Source: Primula veris (taxonomy: Eukaryota > Streptophyta > Magnoliopsida > Ericales > Primulaceae). From it: a stretch of 64,000 bases of DNA. The translations under genes and the position numbers were made by a program. The notes below the pieces were generated by a model, which searched no databases, was not told the origin of the DNA, and was given only the letters and a program-made list of their open reading frames with translations. The stretch spans positions 33,062,795 through 33,126,794 of the forward strand of contig OY821740.1 in the NCBI GenBank assembly GCA_963682055.1, read 5' to 3'. This document shows, piece after piece, positions 23,548 to 37,000 of the stretch; position 1 is the first letter of the stretch; each line of letters starts with the position of its first letter.

Positions 23548-25542
23548 CACTTACTCGGATCTGTGTTTGTAAGCGCTGCGGCCCCGCCAAAGACACAACT
23601 AGTAGGAGCGGGATTTTTCTGATAGTAGCTGTTGAACGCAAACGATGCATGGTCTCGAAGAGTGTCCGGGTTGGAACAATTCGCCCCTGGTTGGATTGCT
23701 GAACAGTCCGCTCCTCCATACCCGCATGCGTAATCGAGCGCCACCTATATAGGAAATGAGTTAGCTTAGTTGTAGAACACCCATTACCTGAGATTAAAAT
23801 CTCATGGTCACACTTGTGGCAGGTGTAAGCGCATGTGCTATCATTTAAAAAAGGTTCAAAAAAGTGAGAGTAACCTGTAAAGCAGTATCTGAAGCAGACT
23901 GGCTTGCCACACACCATGTTCCACCAGATGATGTGGTCGGAGCAGTGGGGATTGGAGTTGTAGGGGCGGTGATTGTTGGAGCGGCGGTGATTGGTGGTGG
24001 TAGGGTGGTGATTGGTGGGGTGGTGATTGGTGGTGGTAGGGTGGGGATTGGTGGGGTGGTGGTCATATATGGTGGTGGTGGGCTATCAGGTATTATGATT
24101 GGGGTTCCGTAGGTAGGAGTTGGGTTGATAATAGGTATAGTGTCGAGTTGGGTTTCGGATATTGAATGTGGATAGATAACCACTGGGATTTTTTCGTATT
24201 CTAGCTTTTTTGTTATTCGGATTTCCTTTATATGAAGCTTCTTTGCAATGCTTGAATCTAAAGAAAGTTGAAGACAACAAGAGGTTAGTTATTCTTTACT
24301 TGGCTCCTCTTTGTTAAGAAATGGGGCCTTCTTACCTTCTTGCTCTGGTTTCTTGGCTGAAAAAGCAGCCTCGTATCATTTAGCTTAAAGTTTCTAACTT
24401 ATTCAAGCCATAAAACCACAATGACTTTGACCGACTAAATAAACGGTAGCTAGTAAGGGAAAATCGAAGAAACAAATTCAGCTTAAAAGGTGCCACCAAA
24501 CAAACCTTGTTTTAGATTTTGATTGTTGTCTGTATAATGTGTTGATTTGATAGCAAGGGAAATGATTTGTGTGAAACATAATGCGAATTGAACAGTGTTG
24601 TATCTGTATTTTTGTTTATGTGCGAAACCGAATAAATGAAATATTGTTAACTGAAAGGGAATTTTGTAACAGAATCATGGCACCGGTACGAAAATTATGT
24701 GAAATAAGTAGATAAATATTGCGTAGCCTTTTGTATTCCTCAAAACAGATGCCATCTACAAATGTTCTACTCATAACTATCCCTTGTAAAATGTTTAACT
24801 GGCATGACTTCCACTTAACTCGTATTTATAGGACATTTCATGTTAGGAAGTATCAATAATCAAATGTTTTGACTAAGCTTCCTGCCAATGTTTCTCTTCT
24901 TTTATCTTTTATTAATTGTATTTCCATTCCCGATTACCCAAAAATTTCACTGATGACAGGAATAAAAAGAAAGAACGAAATCTCGGCACTTCTTAGATGC
25001 TCAAATTTAATGTTTTTTTTTTACTATCAGAATCTCGGCACTTCTTTTATCTCGTCTCGTTTCTATTGCCCAGTTTCACAACTATTTACATCTATTTGTG
25101 TTTTATGTGAAAAAATATGAAGCTCACCACCATGGTATAACACTGATTCCAGCCTTTTGTGTCTATTGCGAGCCATAATTCTCTCATGCCTACTTATACG
25201 AGTATATCAGATCCCTAAGATTGGTTAGCGGAAGTAAGAAGCTCAAATTGTTTGGGTTTACATAACTTCGCTTTTAATATTGGCTCACCAAATGAACTTC
25301 AACTCAGAAGAGAAAAAAAAAACTATCGATAGAAAAAAGAATAAGCCCATATGCCATACAAATAGGTATGGTTGAGCTTCTTTTTTTTCTTGAAATTTAT
25401 GATTGAGCTTATATTTTGAATTATAACAAGCCTTAATATTTCATTATACCTTACAAAATAGAGGAGAGATTAGTAATTCACCTGAACTTAATATGAGACA
25501 CAAAAAGAAGAACGTGAAACTCTGAAGAAATCTAGCTCCCAT
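22331..25542 (-). CDS. X8/CBM43 domain, GPI-anchored plasmodesmata callose-binding-like protein
   Basis: Six exons on the minus strand, 5' to 3': 25542-25482, 24356-24336, 24257-23875, 23744-23555, 23129-23027, 22496-22331. They join in frame to 307 aa. A signal peptide starts [21 protein letters not shown] charged segment and a Pro/Thr-rich linker of [12 protein letters not shown] repeats (about residues 85-137) follow. The X8 domain at about 138-222 has [35 protein letters not shown] and TSCVFGGAA, with six Cys in the family spacing. A second Pro/Thr segment precedes a C-terminal hydrophobic stretch ([14 protein letters not shown]), which looks like a GPI-anchor signal. X8 proteins of this type bind callose (1,3-beta-glucan) at plasmodesmal cell walls; the function here is inferred from the domain layout. 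There is no glucanase domain. The last exon depends on a donor at 23027/23026; reading through instead stops four codons later. Confidence 0.85.
23483..23545. repeat. Compound microsatellite (TATG)n(TA)n in X8 gene intron 4
   Basis: A (GTAT)n tract runs into about 18 TA units. On the minus (coding) strand it begins about ten bases after the exon 4 splice donor (gtaagtgtca then TA repeats). Length variation is likely. Confidence 0.9.
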
Positions 25543-26944
25543 CTCCGCTACTTTCCAAAATTTTGCGATAACTTCAGAACAATTATGTTTTTGTTTTCGA
25601 AAGCAAAGAGTATTCCTCAGAGAAGCAGTTTATGCTTTGTCCTCTCTCTGCTCTATATGTATTTAAAGATTGAAGAATCAGAATTTCCTTTGTTATGGAG
25701 TTGGAATATGAGTTAACTTGACAAAAGAGAAACTCGTTAGTTGCCAAACGCAAGCAAGAGATGGTGCCCAAAAGGAAAAAAAGAGTGCAAATCTTGATGT
25801 TTTTTGACATTTAATGTGTCTTTTGATGTTGTAAAAGTGTGCTAATACAGACAAGGAAGATGTGGTAATCTTTTCTATACATCTTTGTACTGTTTTATAG
25901 GACTAAATCAAAAGCTAAACTAGTTAGAGAGATTGAGAGACAAATAAAAATAGATTCTATTCTTAGTTACTTTTATGAGCTGCAAAAAAAAAAACAAAAA
26001 AACTTACTCCATAGTGGAGTCGCGGTTTAGAAAGAATTTGTATTGATTTAGCCTCTGCTTGATTGCTGTATTTTTTTATTTTTTTTTCCCGTTTAGTGTT
26101 GATATTTTGATGAACATTGTAACACATGAATATTGTATCAATTTTCTTTAATTTTCCTTTCCATATTAAGTGCAAACATAGTAATACATTTAGAAGATAC
26201 TAAAATATAAATTGTTGAAGAAAATACAATTATGGACTTTACCAGCAGACACTTTTAAGGCAAAAAGAAGAAATAGATGTCCGTCCTACAAATATGGTAT
26301 GAATAGTATGTCTCGTTTATTATAAATAAAATGAAAACGTAAGAATTCTTAACACAAATAGTCAACAATATAGCCGCACAGAAGTTCCAAAACACCAACC
26401 ATGGGGAGGTCTCCCAAAAATGCTTGTTCGTTGTCAGAATCGACGACTTTCCTAGATACTATAATACTACTCATCAAAATTAATAACAAATGATCAAATA
26501 TGAACCTCGAGTATACTTCATTTCCCATGATTTGAAAAAAAGCCGTCGCCTTGTTTTGCTTCAAACTAGCAACAAAAAAATATGGTTCCAAAAAAATTAA
26601 AATCAAGGCCAGAAGCTATTAGTGCCTAACACATACTTATTGTCACGACAATATCAGAGGAAAAAGTAGAAAACAGAAACGTGCGTGAAAAAAATGATAA
26701 AATATCTAAAATTTACACGTAAAATAACAGGACTTGAGAAACAACAACGGGAAGCAGAAAACGTGATTTCTTTTTTATGAACTAATTTTGAATAAAAACT
26801 TACTATTATAGATATTATTATTTTTTTATTTTGAAATGAATATTATAGATATTTAAAAAAAATAGAAAATTTGGGTTAATATTAGTAAATAATAAAAATA
26901 ATAATAAGTCGACAACAGCATTCCGAAGTGAATGCCTCCAAAAA
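25543..26944. other. Divergent spacer between X8 gene and pterin dehydratase gene
   Basis: A 1.4-kb AT-rich spacer between two divergently transcribed genes; it must hold both promoters. There are poly-A/T tracts near 25983 and 26070. A minus-strand frame at 26349-26606 is open for 85 codons, but I cannot link it to a family. Confidence 0.55.
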
Positions 26945-26983
26945 ATGACTCGCTTCCTTCTTCCTCGCTTTCTCTCCCATGTA

Positions 26984-27029
<46 letters not shown>

Positions 27030-30000
27030 TTTATATGTATTTGTAACTGTGTGTGTGATTTGAATAGGTGTCGCTGATATCTTTTTCACAAAGACTTATT
27101 CTACCTCATGGACGGTATATTACCCTTTTATTTTATTCCTCTCTTTGTACTTTTTTATTTTCTGGTTAAAGATTTACTTTTTTTTATTTTTTTTATTTAG
27201 TGTTAGGGGTAAATTATGTTTACTTGGTATTATTTGTACAAGAACTGAAATGGGTTTTGCGGGAATGCTAGAAAGATTTGGTTTTTACTATGTGTTTTAC
27301 CGAAAATATCGCGATTATAGCCTTTTAGTCTTCTCTTATTATAAGAAAAAAAGTACACATGAAATACATCCCACTGGAGGAACTATTAGTAGGCTTTAAG
27401 GGACTACAACACCCCTCGTATTGAGAAAAAATCGATCTTTTACAATGTATCTTGATTTTTATTTTATTTTATTTTAACCATTCATCAACCCTCATAATTA
27501 CGGGAAAAAAAACAGTTCTAATTCCGCTACTGTACATCCCCGCCTCTATCCGAAATGCCATTGGTTTTAGCATTAACTCTCTAAGTGTGTTTCCATTAGT
27601 GCTTGTTTGGTTGAAGATTTTAAGCAAAACGTGTGGTTCGTCTTTTTAAGCTATTATATTTAGGTTAGAAAATAAAAAAAGTACATTATAGCTAGTGGAT
27701 ATCTAGGTGCACATTAGCTTAACAACGAAAAAGTTGTTTTGCGAAACAAGCTTCAGTTCTTTACTTGAACTAGATTATAGATCTAGAAGTCTTTCTCAGT
27801 AGTATTGTCCATATACTTTCGCATAAAGAACTTTTTGTCAGCAACATGGCGGAAGCCAAGTATTTTGCTTTTTCTTCGTCATGATTGGATTTTATTACCT
27901 TTGTCCATTGAAAAATTGCTCGAGCTGCCTTCGTGCAAAATTTTAGAGGGATTGTCGTAGACAACTGTAACCTATTATGGATCAAATGTGCATAATAAAC
28001 AGTCAAGGTAATATCAAATCTGCTACCATATTAGAGTCCATTTGTCATCCTATAGAAAGACATACTATGATAGGAAGAAAATTCTTTGGACACCATAGAC
28101 TTAACAATATGTAATTGAAGTGACATCGAAAAATGCTCGTACATCTTCTTTTTAAGGGCTGCTTCACTCAGTTGATGTGGCAAATTCTCGTATTGTCATT
28201 ACTTCATCTATAGTATAAAATTGCATGAATTTGGAAGACTTTACTGTGAATATGCGTTCTCTCTACTTAATGAAAATTCAAACCTTTGATGTTAGGTCCA
28301 TTTGTCAATCTCCTTTCTTTTTCCTAAAATTTTAAAGAAGCGAATGTGTGATCTTTAACCCAGTAATGTTTGTTTTTAAAAGATTTTGCATTTGCATACA
28401 GCTACACTACTTGTGCACCTGCAATGTTTCAATACCTTCTCAAGATGCCAACAGATAGGGATACTTTGTATGGATTTAGAACCTTTTGTAGTGGAAAAGG
28501 TGCGTCTAGATCTTAAATTAAGTCCTTTCAACCTTCATTTGTTACTTAACTTTTAGTATGATTGATTTCATTATAACTTTTAAATATTATTTCAGAACAT
28601 GTGTCGTTGCTTATTTTCCTAAGCATTTTAATTATGAAAAGTAGTTTGAAGCCATTATTAGTCTCACGTCGGATGACCACGTGTATTCAAATAACAAATA
28701 CCACGACTTGGCTTTGTAGGGGTTTCTTCTACTTCTCGTACTTCTTTTAAATACACTTAGTACATAAGAGCTACCCCTGAGAATATATAATCCTCAGATG
28801 TGAGGTGAGGTCAAAATGGTTGTGCAATTGTACTTACAACAGAATGGGTGTGAGAATGACTTAGAAGGTTTATTTTTGGTTTAGTTGAGGGGATAATATG
28901 CTTTATACCTCCAAAATCGCTCTGTGAAATAGTTCACATTTCCCAACATTTGACGTTGTTATCAACATCAAAAGGCTAGTTTCAAGTTGTTTTAAATAAA
29001 AAATGGTGCTTTTAGTTTTAGCCACTTTTCATATTTTCTTGACGGTGTGTGTAGTTAGATAAAGTCGTATTTAAAGTTGCAAAGTATGTGAGGCTAGTGA
29101 CAGATAGTGAGATTTTACTTTTGACAATTTACCAGCATAACAATTGCTTGTAAAATTATTTTGTATGTTGAGAGAATTGCTAAAATGTTAGCCAACACCT
29201 TTTTCGATTCTGCATTATTACTCTGTTGGTTTAACCGGATCTGTTGGCACTGCTATGTAACATGTTTGCCTTGTAGGTTTGTGTATCGTGATCAGTTTTT
29301 TATTTGTCAGAAAAAGTTCTGATAGATAGTAGTATATTGCATGACTAAGAGAATCTATTTATGATACATAGCTGTCATCATTTGGCTCCTGGGTAGGTTG
29401 TCAGTGATAATGTTCAATGAAGATAATTTAAGTTTTGAAGTTCCCTGCTCTCTAACCTCCTAATTTTATGGTGAAGTTGTGACTCTGACACTGGCTTGTA
29501 ACTTTAGCTCGTAATGCATGCAAACCCCCATAATTTCTGTCGGAATAAAAATGTTACAATTTGTTATAAATACCTCTGGGCATCAATTTCAGTTTTATAG
29601 TTGATGGTTGGTTTTATCGTCAGTATTAATATGATTTTTCTATGGCAGATCTGTCTGCAAAAAAGTGTGTGCCATGCAACTCAGAGGATTTGAGACCTAT
29701 GACTGAAGATGCTGCAAATAATCTGATCCGACAGGTTCCCTAACATTCAAGCTTTACCTGTTTTTTTTTTGTTTTATTGCCTAAGATCTACCTAATAGTG
29801 TAAACTTCACATCCTTAGGTTCCTGAATGGAGCTTGTTAAACGAAAATGGTATGATGAAGCTGAGCAGGTCATGGAAAGTTAAGACGTTTTTGAAAGGAT
29901 TAGATTTCTTCCAGGCTATTGCTACTGTTGCTGAAGCCGAAGGTACTTCAGAACTTTATTCCTTTAATTTTGAAATATTAACAAGCAATTCTGGATTTGT

Positions 30001-32110
30001 TATATAATCGATTGCTAAGATATGCAAATGTTTAAATATTCGTTGTCTTGTTGACTTCTTTGTATAAGTTACTATTTTCTCGGGATATTGAGGTTACAGA
30101 TTAGTCACTTTCGACTTGATTAAATCTTTGGATTTATGTCATATCTAGTATAATGAAGGATTTCTCGCTATGAAAATGAGTGATTCACAATCTCTGTTTA
30201 GTCTACTATCTAGGAGATTGACGGTTAGTGCAAGATGGTAAAAAAATAGGAGCAACTTTTCCAAATTTTCTTTGGCAATTACTGAAACATGGGGAAAATA
30301 AAGAGTAACATGTTTTCATGGATACATGTTTGCTGTTAACTTGTGTCTTAATTTGTTTATTACATACGGACACGTGATGCTTATTGTGGGACTCATCCAT
30401 AATTTAAGAAAACTGTCATCAGTAGGTTATTTTTTCAGTGAGTGCTATTTGTCTGCTGGTCGAGGAATATATGTTTAGGTAATTAGGTTTACTTTTCTAT
30501 CGATTCCACTTTTCTTTGTTGTCAGATGTTTTTCAATTATAATAACTCTTAACGATCAATGATGCAAATAACATAAAAACAATTGTCTCCATGTCCTGCT
30601 GATCAAATTTAGAACTCTTCTGTTTTTATCGACCAACAACTTCTTTGTTAGTGGACAAAACATGTTCTGAAATTGCCTTCAATTAGATTAGTAGTCATTT
30701 GGGGTGTGTATATAATCTAGAGTGTGACCGTGCTTTGATTCTAGGTCATCACCCGGATCTTCATCTTGTTGGATGGAACAATGTGAAGATTGACATATGG
30801 ACCCATTCTATTGGTAAGAACTATCTGTATTCTAGTTTCTATTATTAGTGATTCTGTTATTGAATTTTGAAAAAAAGTGTTCATGTCACTGATCCAATTG
30901 CCAACACAAAAATGAAAATCGAAATCGATTACTATGGGTATGCCAAAATCTTGAGTTAGAAGTTTAAACTAAAGAATCAATCAAACCACTGGCTATAGAG
31001 TTTGAACCTTTCCACAATCACAATAAGAATAAGATAGGCACTGGTGTCTTCTATTTGCCGCTTTAAATTACTTTGAGAATAGGTTCTTGAAATCTGTTTT
31101 GCTTACTCAAATCTGCTGAAAATGCCTTCACAGCTGGAATGGATAAAAAATAAAAATGTGACCATCATGTAAATACGTTTTGATTTACCGCCATGTGCTT
31201 TCACTAACATCCTCTATGATTAAACATTTTTATAATCCCCATATACTTTTACAGTCATCCTCTATAATTATTAAACATATGCCCCATGAGAATGAAACTT
31301 CTATTTTTACATCCCCATCCTTGATAATATATTCTCCGATGTGCGACAGTATGATGGGAACCTATACCACCACTGGTTGTTTGAAAAATTGAGTTCAAGA
31401 CTTTGTTTTCTTTGGTTGCCTTTCATAATCATTGAGGTTAAATGTTGGACACGGTATGAAATATCTGTTAAAGCCTATAACTTCCCACTAAGATGCTTTG
31501 TAACAAGTTAGTTTCTTTTGAGTGCAAAAAAGTTTGCTTATCAGGTGCTTCACTAGAGTTTTAACTCCATAAAGTTGTGATAAACAGTGTATAGTCATGA
31601 TTAGAAGTCAGCACATAGATAGTGCTCTGTAGATTTGTTTATAATAATGTAATGAAAAGTCGACGTCAATATGGAGTTACCGTTGGTTTTGAACCCCTCA
31701 ATTGGAAGTTTGGAACTCAGTTTTATCACATAAAGTTCTAATTGATATGTAAGGGATTCCTCTTATTATATCTATTCTCGCTTTGTACTATATTATCAGA
31801 TTATATATCTCATCATGTAGTAAACACCTTGTGGTGTGCGTTCTCTGTCTTTCTCAACGACCCACAGTGACGTTTAGACCGGTGTAAGGAATAGTAAGGA
31901 TTCATCGACTCATTGTTAACCTCCTTCACTCGCATCTTTCTTTGTAGAATAATATCAAGTACAACACCACATTGATCAATGATTTCTTTGTTATTTATAT
32001 CTACTTGATCTACATGTACAGGTGGTCTCACTGAAAACGACTTCATACTTGCTGCTAAAATCAATGGGCTTGATGTTCACCACCTTATGAGCAGGAGAGC
32101 TGCTAATTAG
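26945..32110 (+). CDS. Pterin-4a-carbinolamine dehydratase, mitochondrial type
   Basis: Dehydrates 4a-hydroxytetrahydrobiopterin-type pterins. In plants it has been linked to pterin/folate and molybdenum-cofactor metabolism. Exons: 26945-26980, 27068-27114, 28402-28499, 29649-29734, 29819-29942, 30745-30813, 32022-32110; they join in frame to 182 aa (Arabidopsis At1g29810, from memory, is about 187). The first three exons encode an Arg/Leu/Ser-rich presequence starting MTRFLLPRFLSH, consistent with mitochondrial import, followed by MPTDRD...FRTFCSGKDLSAKKC, which parallels the Arabidopsis protein. The fold shows WKVKTFLKGLDFF, then the active-site motif EGHHPDLHLVGW (residues about 130-141), VKIDIWTH and GLTENDFILAAKIN. 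The two small presequence exons are inferred from splice sites and frame only; the last four exons are certain. Confidence 0.88.
26981..27025. repeat. (CT)n(TA)n microsatellite abutting pterin dehydratase exon 1 donor
   Basis: Starts two bases after the GT of the exon 1 donor (CAT|gtactctctc...), with about 8 CT units followed by about 13 TA units. Intron 1 is only about 87 bp, so the repeat fills half of it. Confidence 0.85.
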
Positions 32111-34019
32111 CTCAAGTATTACAAAGTGGTTGCATCCTTATACATATTTTCGCCACGAGTATCAATATCTTCAATTTTTTTTAAAATTTTAGACCTGTTG
32201 AATTTGTATACAGATATTCCGCTATGTCAACATTTTCAAATTTTTGGTAGTTTTGGGCCTGGTATTTTTTTTTTTTGTAAGTTGACTATCTAGATGTTGT
32301 TGGGTGGAAGGTCACTACCCGTTAACTTTGTTTGTTGCTGGACATGTAAGCTTCGATGTTTTTCGAGTGCGAAATTCTGCTTACTCGCTTTATCAAATTG
32401 AGCATCTGTTTTTGTTTCTCTTCTAGGGATTGAAAATTCTGTGTTTTACATATTACTGCGATTAAATCCTTGGGTTTCGGAATAACGTCGTCCTCACCAC
32501 CCCATGGATGATCCTAAATCTGTTAGGTAAACAAGCAATGATAATCGGGTCTCGAAAACCTAATTGTTGTATGTTCAAATCCTACAGGAGTGATTCCATT
32601 CTTCGTAGGTCCATTAGACTGAAAAAACATATGAGAATAATTGTCAAGTTGAGAACTACCCACCTATCACCTAATTGAAGGGAAGACCTCGAATACTGGT
32701 TTTCAATGATTGTGTATGGATAGAGCACCATATGAACATGCCACTAGCTGCCTTACTAATATCAAAACCACTTGGCTTTGGCGAGCCCTGTTGTATTGCG
32801 CTAACGGATACCCAATGAAAAAGTGCTCTTCGAATCGAAGGTGAAAATCTTTTTTCTAATAGATGGTTGTTTCAATAACTACACTTTCAAAGAAGCTTTT
32901 CGATCATTACTACTTCTTGAACTTATTCTGGAACTCACATTTATTTCGAAGCCCATACATTTTTTTTAAAGAAGGTTCATTAGATATTTTGATCAGTAAT
33001 TTTATGTACGAATATAAACTATTGAGATGAAAAAAAGAGTTTCAATTTTTTTGAGGTACATCGAAAAAACTTCCGGTTGATCATCCATGAAAAAATGTAT
33101 TGGGTAAAGCTGGTTTACATTCACAATGTTGAAACAAAAACTAGAAGAAATTTCTGTAACATTGTAGAAATCGGAAGCATCGTACAGTTAAATACTAGTA
33201 AGTAGTAATTAAGAAATTTAAAGATCATTTATTTATTCTATTGATTGTAGTAAAAAGAAAGTGTAAATCTATCTATATTCTAACGTTAATTTCATTAAGC
33301 AAGTAGAAAAGGCAACAATTAATAAAACTAGTGGAGGAACTCGGTATAAACTAAAATAGGATACAACATTCCCAATATTGAGAAAAAAAAATCTATATAT
33401 TTTATTAAAAAGCTAACGATTATATACTTTCAGCATTCACATAATTATAAAATAAATAAACATAAACACGCGATTCACCACATTCAAATTCTGGTTCCGC
33501 CAATGAATAAAACGAAAAACAAAATGAGTAACATTGTAATAACAACAACCGCATCACATGCCGCAAACCTTATAATTTCCATGTTTATAGGGTTTTATAA
33601 AAAAAAAAGGTCTTTTATCCAATTTCATAAGAATTCATTAAACCTAGACTTGTTCAAAATAGTTCTTATATCTAAGGAATGATTCCCTTAAAAAAATCAT
33701 TACTTTTAAATTAAATAATACTAATGATACTTATATGTAATTTGTGAAATATATGAATATAGACTAAAATAACAATAGATAATATAATACTATGATTATA
33801 ATATGTAAATTAATAGGGAACATGATAAATTGTATAAAGGTAAATAGTTAACTAAAACATGTTAACAAATACATTTTACTTTATATTTTATATTTAATTA
33901 AAATTGTGGACTGTATATATATTTAAAAAAAAATACCTTATTTTTATTATATAGTATTATTATATATTTGTGGTTTTTGGGTCTTACTTTTTTCAACTCT
34001 TTTCACTTCTACAGCGAAA
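32111..34019. other. Intergenic spacer, pterin dehydratase to PDCD5-like
   Basis: AT-rich, especially 33200-33990. A short tRNA-like B-box segment (GTTCAAATCC) lies near 32574, but no complete tRNA fold was found. No gene is seen. Confidence 0.55.
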
Positions 34020-37000
34020 ATGGTAAGCTCCCATATCTCTCTCCATTTACATAACATACATACATACATATATATCATTTATTTTATTCATTAAATAATA
34101 CCCATAATCTCTTTATTCAATTGTTTTTTCCCTGTTTTACTCTCGATATTTGGAGCTCCAGCGATATTCTTTTTTAGGGCTTACCTTTTTTATTCGGATT
34201 TTATTTGTTGTTTATTTATAATCTTCACAATTTCTATCTTATCAATTGATTTGGTTTTTGGGTCGGTTTCTTTCGGTGTATGGTATGTGAAAATAATGCT
34301 ATTCTAACAATCTGTTGATTTGATTTGATTTGATTTGATTTGTATGTATGTATATATATATGTATGTATCTAATGATGTGGCAATGATAGTTCGACAATT
34401 TTGAGGTTTTTTATAGGTGTTTTTTTCTTAAATATTTAAAATGGTGTTTGCTAGGTTGATTACATATATAAAGAGAAATCTTAACTAAATCATTTTTGAA
34501 AAAGTTACACAAAAAGTGTAAAAAACGTAAGTTTTTAACGGCCTAAAAAGCGGAAAAGCGAGCTTTTTATGCTTTGAATCGAGCTTTTTTTTTTTATGAA
34601 GTGCGATTTTTGAATCAATGATTTTTTAGCGCATTTTTAATATAGATTTTAGCCTTTTACCCAAAAGGTTTGATTTTTAGGGTGAGAAAAAGATTGGGTC
34701 CATCTAATCTGTCTTAGCTTATAATGTCTAGTTTATTTAGGTTCTGGAAAGTAGAAAATTCTCAACTTAAAAGCTGAACAGCTAACATTATGACAACTTG
34801 AATTTTTCTATGATAAGCTTAAAAGTTCCAAACAAACATAGCCTGAAATGTATTAGGTATGATCTTGCGATCACCGTGTCTTGAGATGGCGGGCATACGA
34901 CGTCTTTCACATTTCATAGACTTGTAGAGTTATTTGAATTCCATCTTAGGTTTTCTTTCTGTGCACACAAAAGAAATTGTTTATTGGGTAAGATATTACG
35001 CTTCGAAAAAAACAAGCCTATATGTATAGAAAAAGAACTCTCTATATGTATATAATATACATATAAGCAAATAATCATTTTATTTCCGATTTCATACAAG
35101 TGAAGTTATTCTCAAACTTTGAATCAGTAATGTGATTTGTAGTCTGTGATCTGAATCTATGTATATATTTTAAACATACTGTTGCCCGTGATGCGTAGCA
35201 GCGTTTGCAGCTGACATCATTGTATGAGTAGAAGCAAGGATGATCTTGTAAATGTTACTGGGAGTTGCTCATTTTCTTGTTATTCATTAGAAACCTATTC
35301 ATTGACTTGAGATATTTGCGACGAACTTATCAAACAAGTGCATGTGCAAAAAAGTATTAAGAAACTTTACTAGTTTATTAGTTTGGTTCAGGCCAAAACA
35401 AACTTAACATTTTTATTCGTGTTGATATTAAACATTTCCAGCATGATCATGAAAGTATCTGTTGTGATTGTTCTAACACTAAATCATAAACTCGTAGTTT
35501 GAGCAATTCAATTGATTCTGGCCGTTGTTAAGATCTTTATGTTACATGCTGTCTCTTCTTTATGAAAATTGCTTCTCTTCTCATATTCAATAAAATACTT
35601 GTTTGCAATTAATGTGAATAAGTCTACCCTTATCGTTTCATTTAGGATTTAAATTTAATACCAAAGCTCTTGGTTCTCAAAATTATTGCTCACAATCTTT
35701 GCTCAAGATTCGTAGTTTTAATACAATAGATGTATTTTTCAAATTCTTGATTTTCTATTATAGGCTGACCCTGAGTTGGACGCCATTAGGCAGAAGAGAA
35801 TGCAGGAGCTAATGGCTCAACGTGGTGCGGTAAGTAATTATATTGATTAGCATTATTGTAGTATTCTTTTTGAATAAAAGATTATATGATTGTAAGTCGA
35901 TATCTTTTAGAAAACGACACCTTATCCTAATTCACGTTTCATTACAGGGAAGCCAGCAGGATCCTGAGCGACAACAAGCTCAGGAAGAGGCGAAAATGTA
36001 ATTTCATGGTCCCATTTGTGTTAAGGATATTGTTATTAGAGAGCTACTATATGCCTATATCTTGGATACTCTAAAAGATGCATATGTTTGACAATTTGAT
36101 ATTGACTATACTATAATTCTTTTAGGGAAGCGGATGAACGAAGGCAAATGATGCTTAGCCAGATTTTATCCTCACAAGCACGTGAGAGGCGTAAGTTCAA
36201 TATTAAAGACTATGTGAAATTTCTATCAAACTTTGTGGTGTTCTATGTCAATTTAATGATTTCACATTCAAAAGTTGTGTTTTTGTAAATTATGTGGGTT
36301 AGTGACTTTGACTTCCACTTGTTCTGCTACCTTGATTAGTTCATTGGATTTATTTGGTTTATTAAGCTTGACTATTATGCAAGTTCTACATCTCAGTTGA
36401 ATCATTTTTGTGGTCATAGGATGGAAGGTTACGGTTTTATGCTTAAACACCATTGCTCTCTAAACAGTTTTGGAGGTTTACATTAGCGGGGGTAGTTTTG
36501 GCCGATATTGTTGATCACAAATTAGTGCAGAGAGGCAATGACAGGGAGCATTCAATACTGTTGTTTTTAAAGAATCATAACAATTACATGTCACATTAAA
36601 AAAAACTCAACCAATTGTAGTGATGTGTGTTTTTTATACTCCGAACGAAGCTGCCAGGAAAATTTTATTTCATGTGAGTTGGGAGAAAAAAAGCTTATCA
36701 AGCATAGTTTGGGCAGTATATAAGTTTTTGGTGACCATGCTTTTAAATTTTAACATCAAGGGTTTCTTACGTGGTTCACACTATATGTAGCTTACAGGAA
36801 TTTTTCATGGAGTTTCTTTTGTATCATTGTCTCATATAAAATTGGGATAAATGTAATGAACTGTTGCAGCCTAGTCTTCCGTCGATTACTAAGCCAATTT
36901 AAGTGGCATGATAATAAGCAGATGTCGTTGCCTGTTGGTAGTGGTTTTAGGATATTCCTCTCACCTCCTTCAGTTTTGTACTTTTAAACGGTTAGAATAG

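Noticed and set aside
26349..26606. 85-codon minus-strand open frame in the X8/pterin dehydratase spacer
   Set aside because: It ends cleanly and looks partly protein-like (NEQAFLGDLPMVGVL), but I recognise no family, no splice partners and no promoter. Treated as chance or a gene fragment.
32500..32600. tRNA gene suggested by GTTCAAATCC
   Set aside because: A T-arm-like stem is visible, but no acceptor stem or proper D and anticodon arms could be built. At most a tRNA-like repeat.
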